Translations under genes and position numbers: made by a program
Assembly (NCBI GenBank): GCA_020073305.1
Contig: JAIQFK010000035.1
Coordinates: forward strand, 1-64,000
Length of the DNA: 64,000 bases
DNA from: Terriglobia bacterium
GTDB taxonomy: Bacteria; Acidobacteriota; Terriglobia; Bryobacterales; Bryobacteraceae
Direction: 5' to 3'
Part shown: piece by piece, positions 37,004 to 46,214 of the stretch
Layout of the letters: every line of letters begins with the position of its first letter
Numbering within the stretch: position 1 is the first letter of the stretch
Notes under the pieces: model-generated
What the model saw: the letters and a program-made list of their open reading frames with translations, nothing else
Database searches by the model: none
Told to the model about the DNA's origin: nothing

Positions 37004-38443
37004 TCACTGCAGCATATTGATGGTCGCCTGGGTCAATTCATCCAGGACCGTGACCATTTTCGAACTGGCCTGATAGGCGGCCTGAAACTGCACCAACTGC
37101 GCCGCCTCGTCGTTGAGAGATACGCCGGAAGCTTGGCTGCGCAGATTGCGCGCCTGTGCGAGCGTCTGCTGTTGGACACTCAGTTGATTATTGGCGTCTT
37201 GCGACTGGCGGCCAATGCCGGCCGCCATGTTGCCGTAGAATTCGGCGTAGCTGAAACCGTTGATCTCGTCCGCGGGACTCTGCGGGGAGGCCAGCGCGGC
37301 CAACTGCAGGGCCGTACCGTTCGAGACATAGGGTGGACCGGGATTGATCGCCGCCAGTTGAGCGGGCGTGATGGTGTTGCTTACAGCCAGCGTTCGCGCC
37401 ACGCTGGTCGGGCTGCCTGCGGTGTACGTAAACAACGGAACTCCCGGTACCGGCGGCGGGCCATCCGAGATATTGCCCGACGTCAGAATCTGATTGATCC
37501 GGTCCGCCACGTTCTGCGCCATCAGGTTGAGGTCGCCCTGCTGGTACGCATTGCCGCCCAGCGAAGGCAGAACGTTGTTGTACATGTTGAGCTGTCCCGC
37601 GAGTTGCCCCTGCGATACGTGGGCGGTGACATCGTTTCCTTGCGTGTCGATCAGCCTGGCGGGCGCCGCACCGCCCGCAACCGTAGGTGGAGCGCTGGCT
37701 GGCGTGGTGAAGCTGACGCTGAGGCTGAATTGATGCGTGCCGATCACTAGAGGCGTCTGCCCACCTAACATCACCGTCACCGTGCCATCGGCCTGCGTGG
37801 TCGCGGTAATGTCCGCGTATTCTGACAACTGCTCCAGTGTCGAATGAATCCGCGCGTCCAGCCCGGCATCACTGCCCTGACCCTGAATCACCTGCTGGTT
37901 GTCCGCTTGAAGCTGACTCGCCAGGCTGTTGATCTGCGCCACGGTTTGCTGGATCTGCTGGCCGGTATCACTCGAAGCCTTCGCCAGGTTTTGTGCCGCC
38001 TGCTGGAAAGTCTGCACCACCTGCTGCGCGCTGTCGATCACAGACTGCCGCGCGGCGCCATCGCCCGGCGTCACGCTCCAGTTGGAGAAGTTCTGAAAGA
38101 GTTGATTCAGCGCGCCGGGAATACCGGAATCGCTGCTAATGTTGAAGTTGAGCTCCAGGTTTGACAGGCTCTGGCTCGTTTGCTCCAGGGTTCCCAATGT
38201 GGAGAACTGCTGGCGCACATTTTGTTCCGCAAACTCGTCTCGTGCACTTTGCATTTCGCCCGTCGTGACTCCGCCCGGCAGAGTCCCGGTGGAATTCATG
38301 GGCAGCGATTCCAGTGGCATGCTCTGCCGGGCGTAGCCCGGCGTCGAGACATTACTGACATTGCTTTGAATGGTGTCAAGCACGCGCTGGAATGCGTCCA
38401 GTGCGCCGGCGGAAGAATTCAAAGCAGAGAAGATTCCCGACAT
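37004..38443 (-). CDS. flgK: Hook-associated protein 1 FlgK
   Basis: 479 aa. N-terminal rod/hook motif FSALNSSAGALDAFQRVLDTIQSNVSNVSTPGYARQ and the C-terminal FlgK motif VSLNDEAAQLVQFQAAYQASSKMVTVLDELTQATINM. The region between is beta-rich. It is the junction protein on the hook tip. It follows flgN with 3 bp. Confidence 0.94.
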   Translation of the reverse strand: MSGIFSALNSSAGALDAFQRVLDTIQSNVSNVSTPGYARQSMPLESLPMNSTGTLPGGVTTGEMQSARDEFAEQNVRQQFSTLGTLEQTSQSLSNLELNFNISSDSGIPGALNQLFQNFSNWSVTPGDGAARQSVIDSAQQVVQTFQQAAQNLAKASSDTGQQIQQTVAQINSLASQLQADNQQVIQGQGSDAGLDARIHSTLEQLSEYADITATTQADGTVTVMLGGQTPLVIGTHQFSLSVSFTTPASAPPTVAGGAAPARLIDTQGNDVTAHVSQGQLAGQLNMYNNVLPSLGGNAYQQGDLNLMAQNVADRINQILTSGNISDGPPPVPGVPLFTYTAGSPTSVARTLAVSNTITPAQLAAINPGPPYVSNGTALQLAALASPQSPADEINGFSYAEFYGNMAAGIGRQSQDANNQLSVQQQTLAQARNLRSQASGVSLNDEAAQLVQFQAAYQASSKMVTVLDELTQATINMLQ

Positions 38444-38446
38444 CGT

Positions 38447-38869
38447 TCAAACCTCCAGCAGCACGCGGGGACTGGCTTCCGATGGCGCCGGGTTCCCGTC
38501 CGCGGTGTACCCCGAAGCCATGGAGGAAGCCAGCCGCATCCACCCGGTGTAGAAAGCCGCGGCGCCGTCGAGCAGAATCTGCACTCCGGCGATCTCCGTT
38601 CGTAAAGCGCCGAGCGGCGCGGCCAACGCCTTATCCCGCCACTGGGCTCCCCTCGGCAACGACCTCTGTAGCTTTTCGATCTCCCTCACCGCTTCCTCGA
38701 GCAGGCTCCGGCATGCATCCAGACTCTCGACCGTCGGAGCCGTCAACCGCATGCGCGCTTCACGGACCATGGCGTGCAACTCGAGCACGCGGGCAGCCGG
38801 GCCGGATTCAGACGAGCTTCCACGAGCCGCCGGCCTGCCTTCAGCCGGAATGCGGTTATCGCGCGCCAT
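38447..38869 (-). CDS. flgN: FlgN-like export chaperone
   Basis: About 140 aa, mostly helix (LLEEAVREIEKLQRSL; LGALRTEIAGVQILLDGAAAFYTGWM). FlgN chaperones FlgK and FlgL, and the gene sits directly before flgK with 3 bp and after a flgM-like gene, the classical flgM-flgN-flgK-flgL order. Sequence alone is weak, so the name rests mainly on size, helicity and order. ATG 38869 has GAGAGGAAAG before it and is preferred; it overlaps the flgM-like gene by 14 bp. Confidence 0.7.
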   Translation of the reverse strand: MARDNRIPAEGRPAARGSSSESGPAARVLELHAMVREARMRLTAPTVESLDACRSLLEEAVREIEKLQRSLPRGAQWRDKALAAPLGALRTEIAGVQILLDGAAAFYTGWMRLASSMASGYTADGNPAPSEASPRVLLEV

Positions 38870-39170
38870 CTTTCCTCTCGAGTGCATCCTGGACAATGGC
38901 GCGGCTGGTCGCGAGGGAGTTCACGGTGTAGTTTCCGGAGCGATAATCCGCGGCGAGCTTCTGGACATGCTGCGCCCGCTGCGCCGAACCGGCTCCGAGC
39001 GCCTGCGCGACGTTGCCGGCTGTGCCGGATATCTCTACGCGATCGCCGCCTTGCGACTCCGAGATCTGCGCTCCCGAAGCCGGGCCTGTGCGGTCGGCGC
39101 CTTGTGATTCTGGCGTTCGGCCGGTTTGCACCCCTGCCGCGCCGTTCAAATTTCGATCGTCAACCCTCAT
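38856..39170 (-). CDS. FlgM-like anti-sigma factor (copy 1)
   Basis: About 104 aa. The N-terminus is polar and low complexity, as in unfolded FlgM. The C-terminal half has the FlgM pattern DRVEISGTAGNVAQAL followed by HVQKLAADYRSGNYTVNSLA, the sigma-binding helices. GGAGAA lies before ATG 39170. It follows a FliA-type sigma factor gene by 31 bp, so a cognate pair is likely. A second FlgM is at 57835. Secretion of FlgM through the completed hook normally releases FliA. Confidence 0.75.
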   Translation of the reverse strand: MRVDDRNLNGAAGVQTGRTPESQGADRTGPASGAQISESQGGDRVEISGTAGNVAQALGAGSAQRAQHVQKLAADYRSGNYTVNSLATSRAIVQDALERKDGAR

Positions 39171-39201
39171 CACTTCTCCACGCGCCGCCGCGCTTCCTCC
39201 C

Positions 39202-40005
39202 TCATACGTCCCCCGGCGACGAGATGCCGGAATCTTTCAACATCCGGCTCATGGCCTGAAGAGCGCTGCGGTGCATCTGCGATACGCGGCTCTCCTTCAC
39301 GCCCATCTCGTTGCCAATCTCTTTCAAAGTCATGTGCCGGCCATAGCGTTGCCGGACCACCTGCTGGTAACGCGCCGGCAGCCGGTCAATCAGGCGATCG
39401 AGCACCTCGCGCAACTGATTTTGCGAGCAAATATGATCCGGATCGGTCTCCGGCCCGTTGGCCGGATCCGGCAATTCCCCATCCTGCCGCTCCGTCGAGA
39501 CTGGAACCGTCATGCGGCTCATCACCACATCGTTGCTGCGCATCTCGCTCGCCGAAATCATGAGCCGCTCGCACAGTTCTTCTTCGGTTGGCTCGCGATC
39601 GAAGGCCGCTGTCAATTCCCTCCGCGCCGCGCTCACCTGTTTCTGCCAGCGGCGTAATCTTCGTGGCGCCACATCAGACCGGCGGAGGCTGTCCAGCATT
39701 TCGCCTTCAATGCGGTACCGCGCATAGATCGGGAAGGGCACCGCAGTCGCGGGATCGTAACCTCGCCCTGCGCTCACCAGACCCAGAACGCCCGATTGCG
39801 CCAGATCGTGCAGTTCCACGCGGGTCTTCGGCGGCAGCGCGCCGTACACGCGCCGCGCAATGGAATCGACCAGAGGCAGACACCCGAGGATCATCTCGTG
39901 CGTGGCCTGCACCTCTGGGTGCGCCGCAACGGGTGGCGCAGGCGCAGAGATCGGCGGCATGACCAGGCCTGTCTCCACTGCGTCCACTCTGAGATGAGTC
40001 TCCAA
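39202..40005 (-). CDS. FliA-type sigma factor (copy 1)
   Basis: 267 aa, group 3 sigma-70 family. Region 2 is visible in VELHDLAQSGVLGLVSAGRGYDPATAVPF and ARYRIEGEMLDSLRRSDVAP, region 3 in REPTEEELCERLMIS, and region 4 in RYGRHMTLKEIGNEMGVKESRVSQMHRSAL. The region-4 recognition helix is FliA-typical (ESRVSQMH). An N-terminal extension of about 30 residues is Pro/Ala-rich. The start is TTG at 40005 with GAGGA correctly placed. It begins the unit flgM-flgN-flgK-flgL. The other FliA-like factor is at 42176. Confidence 0.88.
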   Translation of the reverse strand: METHLRVDAVETGLVMPPISAPAPPVAAHPEVQATHEMILGCLPLVDSIARRVYGALPPKTRVELHDLAQSGVLGLVSAGRGYDPATAVPFPIYARYRIEGEMLDSLRRSDVAPRRLRRWQKQVSAARRELTAAFDREPTEEELCERLMISASEMRSNDVVMSRMTVPVSTERQDGELPDPANGPETDPDHICSQNQLREVLDRLIDRLPARYQQVVRQRYGRHMTLKEIGNEMGVKESRVSQMHRSALQAMSRMLKDSGISSPGDV

Positions 40006-40218
40006 GTTTTTCCTCGTCGTGATTTCGGACTCGCGCCGTGACGCGCTCCGGATGAGAGCCCGGCAGTGTCAGGTTAGCCAAACAATAGGCCGGGAGCAAT
40101 ATTGCAAAGAGTGCACCCTTCTCGATTAACCGCTGTTTGTAGGCGAACGGCGTATTTACCGTAAAACGCGCGGATTTTACTCGAATTGCTGGACGCCAGA
40201 GTCGATAGTAAAGGCTGC

Positions 40219-41625
40219 ATGAGGCAACCTCCGCGACTTCTGTGGATCCGGTCAGCCATTCCGGGACCCGATTATCTAGGTGTCGTGGATCATCTCACCG
40301 CCTTCATTCTTCAAGTGGTCAAGAATCCCGCCGAGGCGCTCGACCGGCAGCGCGCCGAAATCGCTGACGTGATTTTTGTCGAATTTCCACTCGCCGGATG
40401 GGAACCTGCCGGACTCCTCGAAGCAATTCAGGAAATCAATCCACGCGTGCCGGTTTTGATCCGTGATCCGCAAGGAACCGTGGCGGATGCCGTCCGTTTA
40501 CTCAAGCTGGGTGCCTGTCACTTCATGAGCGGCCCGCTGGATGACAGCGAACTGATTGAACACCTGGAAATGGCCGCCGAGGACTGCCGCCTGCGGCAGG
40601 TGGCAGCCGGCAGAATGGCCGCGGCCACGCCCTGGAAACAGCTCCTCGTGGGCGAGAGTCGCCCCATGCGGGATGTCGAGCAGATCATCCAACTCGCCGG
40701 ACCGAAGCGATCGACCGTGCTGATTTCCGGTGAGACCGGCACGGGCAAAGAGGTAGTGGCCCGCGCCCTCCACCTGGCAAGCCCGAGAGCGCATTTGCCC
40801 ATGGTGGCCGTCAACTGCAACGCGTTGCCGGAGAACCTCCTCGAAGCCGAATTGTTTGGACACGTGAAAGGCGCTTTCACCGGCGCTCTGCAACAGCGCG
40901 TCGGTCGATTCGAACAGGCGCACAATAGCACGCTGTTTCTCGACGAGATCGGCGATATGCCCCTCGAACTGCAGGCCAAGCTTCTGCGTGTTCTGCAGGA
41001 ACGAGAGTTGCAGCGCATCGGCAGCTCGGAAACGATCAAGATCGACGTGCGTATCATCGCCGCCACCAATGTCGATCTGCGTGAAAGAATCGCTCAAGGC
41101 GCTTTTCGCGAAGACCTGTTCTACCGCCTCAATGTGGTCCCCGTCGAAATGCCCCCGCTGCGCCAGCGCGCTGCCGACATACCGCTCCTGGTGCATCATT
41201 TCCTTGAGAACGTCTGCTCGGCGGAAGGCGCCCCCGTAAAGAGCATCTCTCGCGAAACCATCGACCGTTTGTTGCTCTATCCGTGGCCCGGCAATATTCG
41301 GCAGCTCCAGAATGCCGTGGAGATGGCTGTCGTGCTCAGCGGTGACCGCATGGATCTTTGCCCGGCAGACTTTCCCCTGCCCGCTGCCAAGGCTCGCAAA
41401 TCGTTCGCCGTCGAGCCGGTGCACGCTGTTGTGCCCGAAAGCGGACTTGATTTCGATCTGGCCATGGCGGACTTCCAGCGCTCTCTTATCGAACAGGCGA
41501 TCCACAGGAGCGGCGGAAATAAAACGCTCGCCGCGGATTTGCTGCGCATGAAACGGACCACCCTGCTGGCCAAGCTCCGTACCCTCGAAACTCGCGGCAA
41601 CGTGATCTCGATCAAATCAGCATGA
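40219..41625 (+). CDS. Sigma-54-dependent flagellar activator with degenerate receiver
   Basis: About 468 aa. The N-terminal receiver-like domain (about 1-120) lacks the acidic pair and the phosphoacceptor Asp (FVEFPLAGW at that place), as in FleQ/FlrA-type regulators. The AAA+ domain has Walker A GETGTGKE (about 171-178), the sigma-54 contact loop GAFTGA (about 218-223), Walker B STLFLDEIGD and the arginine-finger region REDLFYRLNVV. A C-terminal Fis-type HTH ends the protein (GGNKTLAADLLRMKRTTLLAKL). ATG 40219 has AAAGG upstream. It is likely to act at sigma-54 promoters of early flagellar operons; it stands alone between two FliA-type sigma genes. Confidence 0.88.
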   Translation: MRQPPRLLWIRSAIPGPDYLGVVDHLTAFILQVVKNPAEALDRQRAEIADVIFVEFPLAGWEPAGLLEAIQEINPRVPVLIRDPQGTVADAVRLLKLGACHFMSGPLDDSELIEHLEMAAEDCRLRQVAAGRMAAATPWKQLLVGESRPMRDVEQIIQLAGPKRSTVLISGETGTGKEVVARALHLASPRAHLPMVAVNCNALPENLLEAELFGHVKGAFTGALQQRVGRFEQAHNSTLFLDEIGDMPLELQAKLLRVLQERELQRIGSSETIKIDVRIIAATNVDLRERIAQGAFREDLFYRLNVVPVEMPPLRQRAADIPLLVHHFLENVCSAEGAPVKSISRETIDRLLLYPWPGNIRQLQNAVEMAVVLSGDRMDLCPADFPLPAAKARKSFAVEPVHAVVPESGLDFDLAMADFQRSLIEQAIHRSGGNKTLAADLLRMKRTTLLAKLRTLETRGNVISIKSA

Positions 41626-41743
41626 TTCACCGGCCACTGCCGGAACCTCCGCTCCATCCTTGCTTAGAGCGCCAACCGTTCCTGTGTAACGGCACGTCAC
41701 TCCGCTCTTCGATTTAGTGATAACCGGAGCCGCGGCGCCTGCG

Positions 41744-42157
41744 CTACTTCCGAGCCAGGGCCGGCATCGCGCCTTTTTCGACGTGCTCCAGCGCCAGGTC
41801 ATGCACTTTGATCAGCAGATCCACTTCGTTGCGCGGAATCGCCAGCGCCCCGGCGATGGTCTCCGGGCGTTCGCCCCGGCGCCGCATCCGCAAGATTTGA
41901 CCGCGCTTGGTAAGGTTCAGCGGCTGTGCGGGGATGGCAGGCCGCTCCATCTCGGCCAGTTGCAGCCGCAGCCGCTCAGCAGCTTCGGTGATCTGAGCCA
42001 CCCGGCCTTCCAGTTCTTCGCGCTGCTGCCGGCCGATCCGCGCTAGAGTTCGCATTTTCATGTGCAGCACAAAAACATAAAGCAGGCAGCTCCCGGCCAG
42101 CGCCAGGACTCCGCACAGCTCCAGTGGATGAATCATCATTTGCCAGTCTGGGATCAT
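41744..42157 (-). CDS. Membrane-anchored coiled-coil protein, DUF2802-like
   Basis: About 137 aa. One membrane segment (about 11-32, LCGVLALAGSCLLYVFVLHM), a coiled coil (about 45-70), and a C-terminal helix-turn-helix-like part KRGQILRMRRRGERPETIAG followed by EVDLLIKVHDLAL. This layout is that of the DUF2802-type proteins found next to fliA in other flagellar clusters. ATG 42157 has AAGGAG before it and is preferred over TTG 42175. It is the last gene of the fliO-to-fliA minus-strand set. Confidence 0.7.
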   Translation of the reverse strand: MIPDWQMMIHPLELCGVLALAGSCLLYVFVLHMKMRTLARIGRQQREELEGRVAQITEAAERLRLQLAEMERPAIPAQPLNLTKRGQILRMRRRGERPETIAGALAIPRNEVDLLIKVHDLALEHVEKGAMPALARK

Positions 42158-42175
42158 GCCTTGCTCCTTATTCAA

Positions 42176-42913
42176 CTATCTCCTGCTCGACCAGTGCCGC
42201 TCCATGTACGTGCGCAGCCGCAGAATACCCTGCGACTTCAATTGGGCGATGCGCGACAAATGCATCTGAGTGATCTCCGCAATCTCGCGCAGCGTCGCCT
42301 CTTCGTGGTAATACAGGCTCAGCACCGTCCGCTCCATCTTGGGCATCTGTTCAATGCCCTGGGCCAGCACCCGCTCCAACTCCGCCCGTTCCAGCGTCTT
42401 GGAGGGCAGGTCGTCGTCCGTGTCCGGAATGTAGTCGAGCAGATCGCCTTCCTGGTCTTCGGAAGCGAACTCAAAGCTGCCGATCGTCAGCGCGCGCACT
42501 TCGTAAAGCCATTGCCGGTACTCTTCAATACTCAGTTTGAGTTCGCCGGCGATTTCCTCTTCCGCCGGGGCGCGTCCCAGGCGTTGCTCGAGCGCCGCGA
42601 TGGCCCCTTCGATCCGCTTGGCTTGCCGGCGCTTGTTCTTGGGAGCCCAGTCCATCTCCCGCAAGCCGTCGAGAATTGCACCCCGAATCTTATGCTCTGC
42701 ATATGTCTTGAGCTGCACGTTTTGGGATGGATCGAACTTATCCACCGCGGCGATCAGACCCACCACGCCATTCGAAATCAGGTCGTCGAGGCTCACGCTC
42801 TCCGGCAAGCGCTCATGGATGCGGCGCGCAATCAGGCGCACCTGGGGCAGGTGCTCCAAGATGAGCCGCTCTCGATCTGCGCCGGTGCTCTCTTCAGCCT
42901 GATACGTGTACAT
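42176..42913 (-). CDS. fliA: FliA-type sigma factor (copy 2)
   Basis: About 245 aa. Region 2 in SVSLDDLISNGVVGLIAAVDKFDP and HKIRGAILDGLREMDWAPKNKR, the last part typical of FliA. Region 3 in GRAPAEEEIAGELKLS. Region 4 reads YYHEEATLREIAEITQMHLSRIAQLKSQGIL and is less like FliA than that of the other copy. ATG 42913 with AGG at about 7 bases is preferred over TTG 42928. It directly follows flhF, the usual place of fliA (though flhG, usually between, is absent). Two FliA paralogues in one cluster suggests divided promoter specificity. Confidence 0.87.
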   Translation of the reverse strand: MYTYQAEESTGADRERLILEHLPQVRLIARRIHERLPESVSLDDLISNGVVGLIAAVDKFDPSQNVQLKTYAEHKIRGAILDGLREMDWAPKNKRRQAKRIEGAIAALEQRLGRAPAEEEIAGELKLSIEEYRQWLYEVRALTIGSFEFASEDQEGDLLDYIPDTDDDLPSKTLERAELERVLAQGIEQMPKMERTVLSLYYHEEATLREIAEITQMHLSRIAQLKSQGILRLRTYMERHWSSRR

Positions 42914-42930
42914 ATGCGCCTGGTGCAACT

Positions 42931-44127
42931 CTATGCGGCCGAAACGGCGCGCACTGCCGGACGTTCAAATACCAGCTCGAGCAGGCGGCCGGCGGTTGCC
43001 GGCTCGAGGTCTTCGGGGATTTGCTGGCCGCACGTCAAGAACGAAACCGGTTTTCCCGTCCTTACGGACTCACTGATCATGGCGCCTGCCGAGGAAGTCT
43101 CATCCAGGCGGGTAAAGATCAGCTTCGCCGGCGAGAAGATCTCGAACCGGTCGAGCACGCGGCCCAGGTCCGCGCTCCGCATCCAGGCAGGCGCTACCAC
43201 GTGAACTTCAATGCCTGGCTGGTTGGAGAAAAACCGCGCCCACTCCGCGGCTTCGTCCATGTCCACTGCGCCATAACCCGGCGTGTCCACCAGGATCAGT
43301 CCTTTCTCGCGATGCGCTTCAATGCTCTGTTGAAGGCCGAGCGGGGTGTCGACTGCGTCGAAGGTGGCGCCGATAATGGCCGCATAAGTTCGCAGTTGTT
43401 CGGCGCCGGAGACCCGGCGGGTGTCCGCTGATATCAGATGCACGCGGCGGGCGGACGCAAGCCCGTTGCTTACCGCCAGCTTCACCAGCGTGGTGGTCTT
43501 CCCACATCCCGGTGGCCCCACCAGCGCCACCACGCGCGCCTTCTCCGGCGGCGTTTCTAGAGTTGCGTCCACAGAAACGAGATATTCCAGCTCCGTTCGA
43601 ACGGCGCGCTCAATTGAACTCGCTTCGAACGGCGCTTTCCGGCGTGACCACGAGGCCGGATCCGCATCCAGGCGGGCATGCGCCTGTTTCACAATTTCCT
43701 GCGCCAATTCGGCCGAGAAGTCATACTCGATCAGACGCAAGTAGATCTCGGCGAATTCCGGCGCTGGCACGGCCAGGGACGAAGCGTGAGCCCTCAGACT
43801 GGTAAGAGCCCTACCCATTTCTTCCACTTGTTTTCGCAGGCCCGACAGCTCAAGCGTCACCGGATTTGAAGAGGCCGATTCCGCTCGCGGCGGCGCGGGA
43901 GGCTGGGATTCTTTGTTGTCAGCCTCCTCCGGAAGCAAGGCGAACACCACCTCGTATTCACCAAGCCCCCGCGCTTCCGGCGGAGCCTTACGGCTGTTGA
44001 CCAGCAGCGCCTCAGGACCCATTTCGTGGCGCGCTTGCTCTATCGCTTCCTCAACTGTCGGCGCGAAAAATGACTTCATCTTCATGCCCGGCTGCTCCTG
44101 TTGTTCTTTTCCAGCGTTGCTATTCAT
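42931..44127 (-). CDS. flhF: SRP-like GTPase FlhF
   Basis: About 398 aa. N-terminal MKMKSFFAPTVEEAIEQARHEMG, typical of FlhF, and a central NG domain with P-loop GPPGCGKTTTLVKLA, DTRRVSGAEQLRTYA, the G3 motif DTPGYG and the FTRLDE motif. FlhF places and numbers flagella at the pole. ATG 44127 overlaps the flhA stop (ATGA); a start 15 codons later at MKMKSFF is also possible. The usual partner FlhG/FleN is not next to it. Confidence 0.92.
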   Translation of the reverse strand: MNSNAGKEQQEQPGMKMKSFFAPTVEEAIEQARHEMGPEALLVNSRKAPPEARGLGEYEVVFALLPEEADNKESQPPAPPRAESASSNPVTLELSGLRKQVEEMGRALTSLRAHASSLAVPAPEFAEIYLRLIEYDFSAELAQEIVKQAHARLDADPASWSRRKAPFEASSIERAVRTELEYLVSVDATLETPPEKARVVALVGPPGCGKTTTLVKLAVSNGLASARRVHLISADTRRVSGAEQLRTYAAIIGATFDAVDTPLGLQQSIEAHREKGLILVDTPGYGAVDMDEAAEWARFFSNQPGIEVHVVAPAWMRSADLGRVLDRFEIFSPAKLIFTRLDETSSAGAMISESVRTGKPVSFLTCGQQIPEDLEPATAGRLLELVFERPAVRAVSAA

Positions 44128-46202
44128 TGAATGAGACCTTGTGAGATCACTTTGACTTCCGGCGGCACCTCGTTGTGCGACAGGCACACAACATTCGCGT
44201 GCGACGTCTCTACCATCTGCCGCAGGAAGTACCGCGCGCCGCTCGACGTGACCGCCACCACCGGCGTTTCCGGAGACCCGACCTTCTGCTCGATCCGGCT
44301 CAGAATGTCGCGTATCGCCTGGGGTGACATCGCCAGGTGGCTATTCTGTTCTCCGTGCTGGACTCCCGACTCGATCGCCTGCTCAAGCGACGGCTCGACA
44401 ATGTAAGCGGGTAAGTCGCCGGATGCATTCAGATACGGCTTCACCACCGTCCGCCGGATCGCCTGCCGGACGTACTCGGTCAGCAGAATCGGATTGCGCG
44501 TCGAAGCCCCCGCATCGCTCAACGCTTCCAGAATGGAAACCCCGTCGCGGATGGAGACGCGCTCCCTCAGTAGGTTCTGCAACACTCGCTGCACTGTGGC
44601 CAGCGGCAGCAGCTTCGGCGTGAGTTCCTCCACCACCTTGGGATTGTCGGCGGCGATGCGGTCCAGCAGCTTCTTGGCTTCCTGGCGCGAGAACAGCTCG
44701 TGCGAGTGTCTGCGGATCAGCTCCGCCAGGTGCGTGCCCAGCACGCTCACCGCATCCACCACCGTGTAATTTGCCCTGCGGGCCCGCTCTGCCTGATCCG
44801 ACGGAATCCACCACGCCGGCATCCCGAATGCCGGTTCGCGCGTGGCTTGTCCCGAAACGGGAGCCGCGGTTTTACCCGCCGGAATCGCCAGATCGCAACC
44901 TTGCGGAGCCTCGTAGCGCGCAATTTGCACGCCTTTCAGAGAAATCGCGTATTCGCGCGGGCGCAGTGAAAGGTTGTCGGTGACGCGCACCGGCGGAAAG
45001 ATGAAGCCTAGCTCGCCCGCTAACTGGCGCCGGATGCCCGAGATTCTCCGCAGCAGTTGTGAATTGGCTCCGCCTTCCACCAGCTTCACCAGGCCCAACC
45101 CTACCTCAACCGCCAGCGGTTCCACCCGCAGCGTCGCTTCCAGATTTTCACGTGCCGGCACCGCCTTGGTTTCAGCCCCTTTCTTGGCCGCGAGGCCGCG
45201 CTTCCGCATTTGCCATGCCGACGTGCCAATCCCGGCTCCCATCAGCAGGAACGGAATGGTGGGCAGTCCCGGGAAAGCCGACATCGCCAGCAGCACCCCG
45301 CTCGCGAGCAGGAGCGGTTGCGGATTGCCAAACATCTGCTTGCGGAAATCCGCGCCCAGGCGGGCGTCCGAACTGGCCCGCGTCACAATCAAGCCGCCCG
45401 AAATAGAGATCATCAGCGCTGGAATCACAGTGACCAGGCCGTCGCCGATGGTCAGCACGGTGTAGGTCTCGATGGCGTGGCGGAGGTCCATGCCGTGCTG
45501 CAGGACCCCAATCAGAAAGCCTGCAATGATATTGATGCCCGTGATCAGAATGCTGGCGATGGCGTCGCGCTGCGTAAATCGCGATGCGCCGTCCATCGCG
45601 CCGTAGAATTCCGCTTCATTAGCTAATTGCTTGCGCCGTTGCCGCGCTTCCGATTCGTCGATCAGACCCGCATTCAAGTCGGAGTCGATGGACATCTGCT
45701 TGCCCGGCAATGCGTCCAAGGTGAATCGCGCCGTGACTTCGGAAATGCGCACTGCGCCGTGGTTGATCACAACGTACTGAATTGCGATCAGCACCAGGAA
45801 GATCACCGCGCCAATGATGTAGTTTCCGCCGACGACAAAGTTTCCGAACGCCTGAATCACTTCTCCCGCAGCCGAGGTCCCCGTGTTGCCGTTCAGCAGA
45901 ATCAGGCGCGCCGAAGAAATGTTCAGCGCCAGGCGAAACAAGGTCAGCAGCAGCAGTGTCGTCGGAAACACGCTGAATTCCACCGGCCGCGTGATGTACA
46001 TCGCCACCATCATCACGATCACCGACAACATGATGTCGGTGACGATCAGCACGTCCAGCACGAAACCCGGAAGCGGTGTGATCAGCGCCAGAACGATCGC
46101 CAGAACGGCAACCGGCACACCGAGGTCGCATGCGGCCGTGAGATCGAACCCTCCGAACCCCTTCCACGCTGCCGGTGCCGTGATCGCTTTCGTCTGCGCC
46201 AA
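44124..46202 (-). CDS. flhA: Flagellar export gate protein FlhA
   Basis: 692 aa, the usual length. Eight membrane segments in the first 330 residues with the FlhA signature loop RISEVTARFTLDALPGKQMSIDSDL (about 150-174), then a cytoplasmic domain binding chaperone-substrate complexes. It forms the nonameric gate ring. It overlaps flhF and is 12 bp from flhB. Confidence 0.96.
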   Translation of the reverse strand: MAQTKAITAPAAWKGFGGFDLTAACDLGVPVAVLAIVLALITPLPGFVLDVLIVTDIMLSVIVMMVAMYITRPVEFSVFPTTLLLLTLFRLALNISSARLILLNGNTGTSAAGEVIQAFGNFVVGGNYIIGAVIFLVLIAIQYVVINHGAVRISEVTARFTLDALPGKQMSIDSDLNAGLIDESEARQRRKQLANEAEFYGAMDGASRFTQRDAIASILITGINIIAGFLIGVLQHGMDLRHAIETYTVLTIGDGLVTVIPALMISISGGLIVTRASSDARLGADFRKQMFGNPQPLLLASGVLLAMSAFPGLPTIPFLLMGAGIGTSAWQMRKRGLAAKKGAETKAVPARENLEATLRVEPLAVEVGLGLVKLVEGGANSQLLRRISGIRRQLAGELGFIFPPVRVTDNLSLRPREYAISLKGVQIARYEAPQGCDLAIPAGKTAAPVSGQATREPAFGMPAWWIPSDQAERARRANYTVVDAVSVLGTHLAELIRRHSHELFSRQEAKKLLDRIAADNPKVVEELTPKLLPLATVQRVLQNLLRERVSIRDGVSILEALSDAGASTRNPILLTEYVRQAIRRTVVKPYLNASGDLPAYIVEPSLEQAIESGVQHGEQNSHLAMSPQAIRDILSRIEQKVGSPETPVVAVTSSGARYFLRQMVETSHANVVCLSHNEVPPEVKVISQGLIQ

Positions 46203-46214
46203 TTTCCCTCCCCA

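Noticed and set aside
42062-43204. 380-aa open frame antisense to the sigma factor and flhF
   Set aside because: Covers parts of three well-supported genes; sequence has shadow-type composition.
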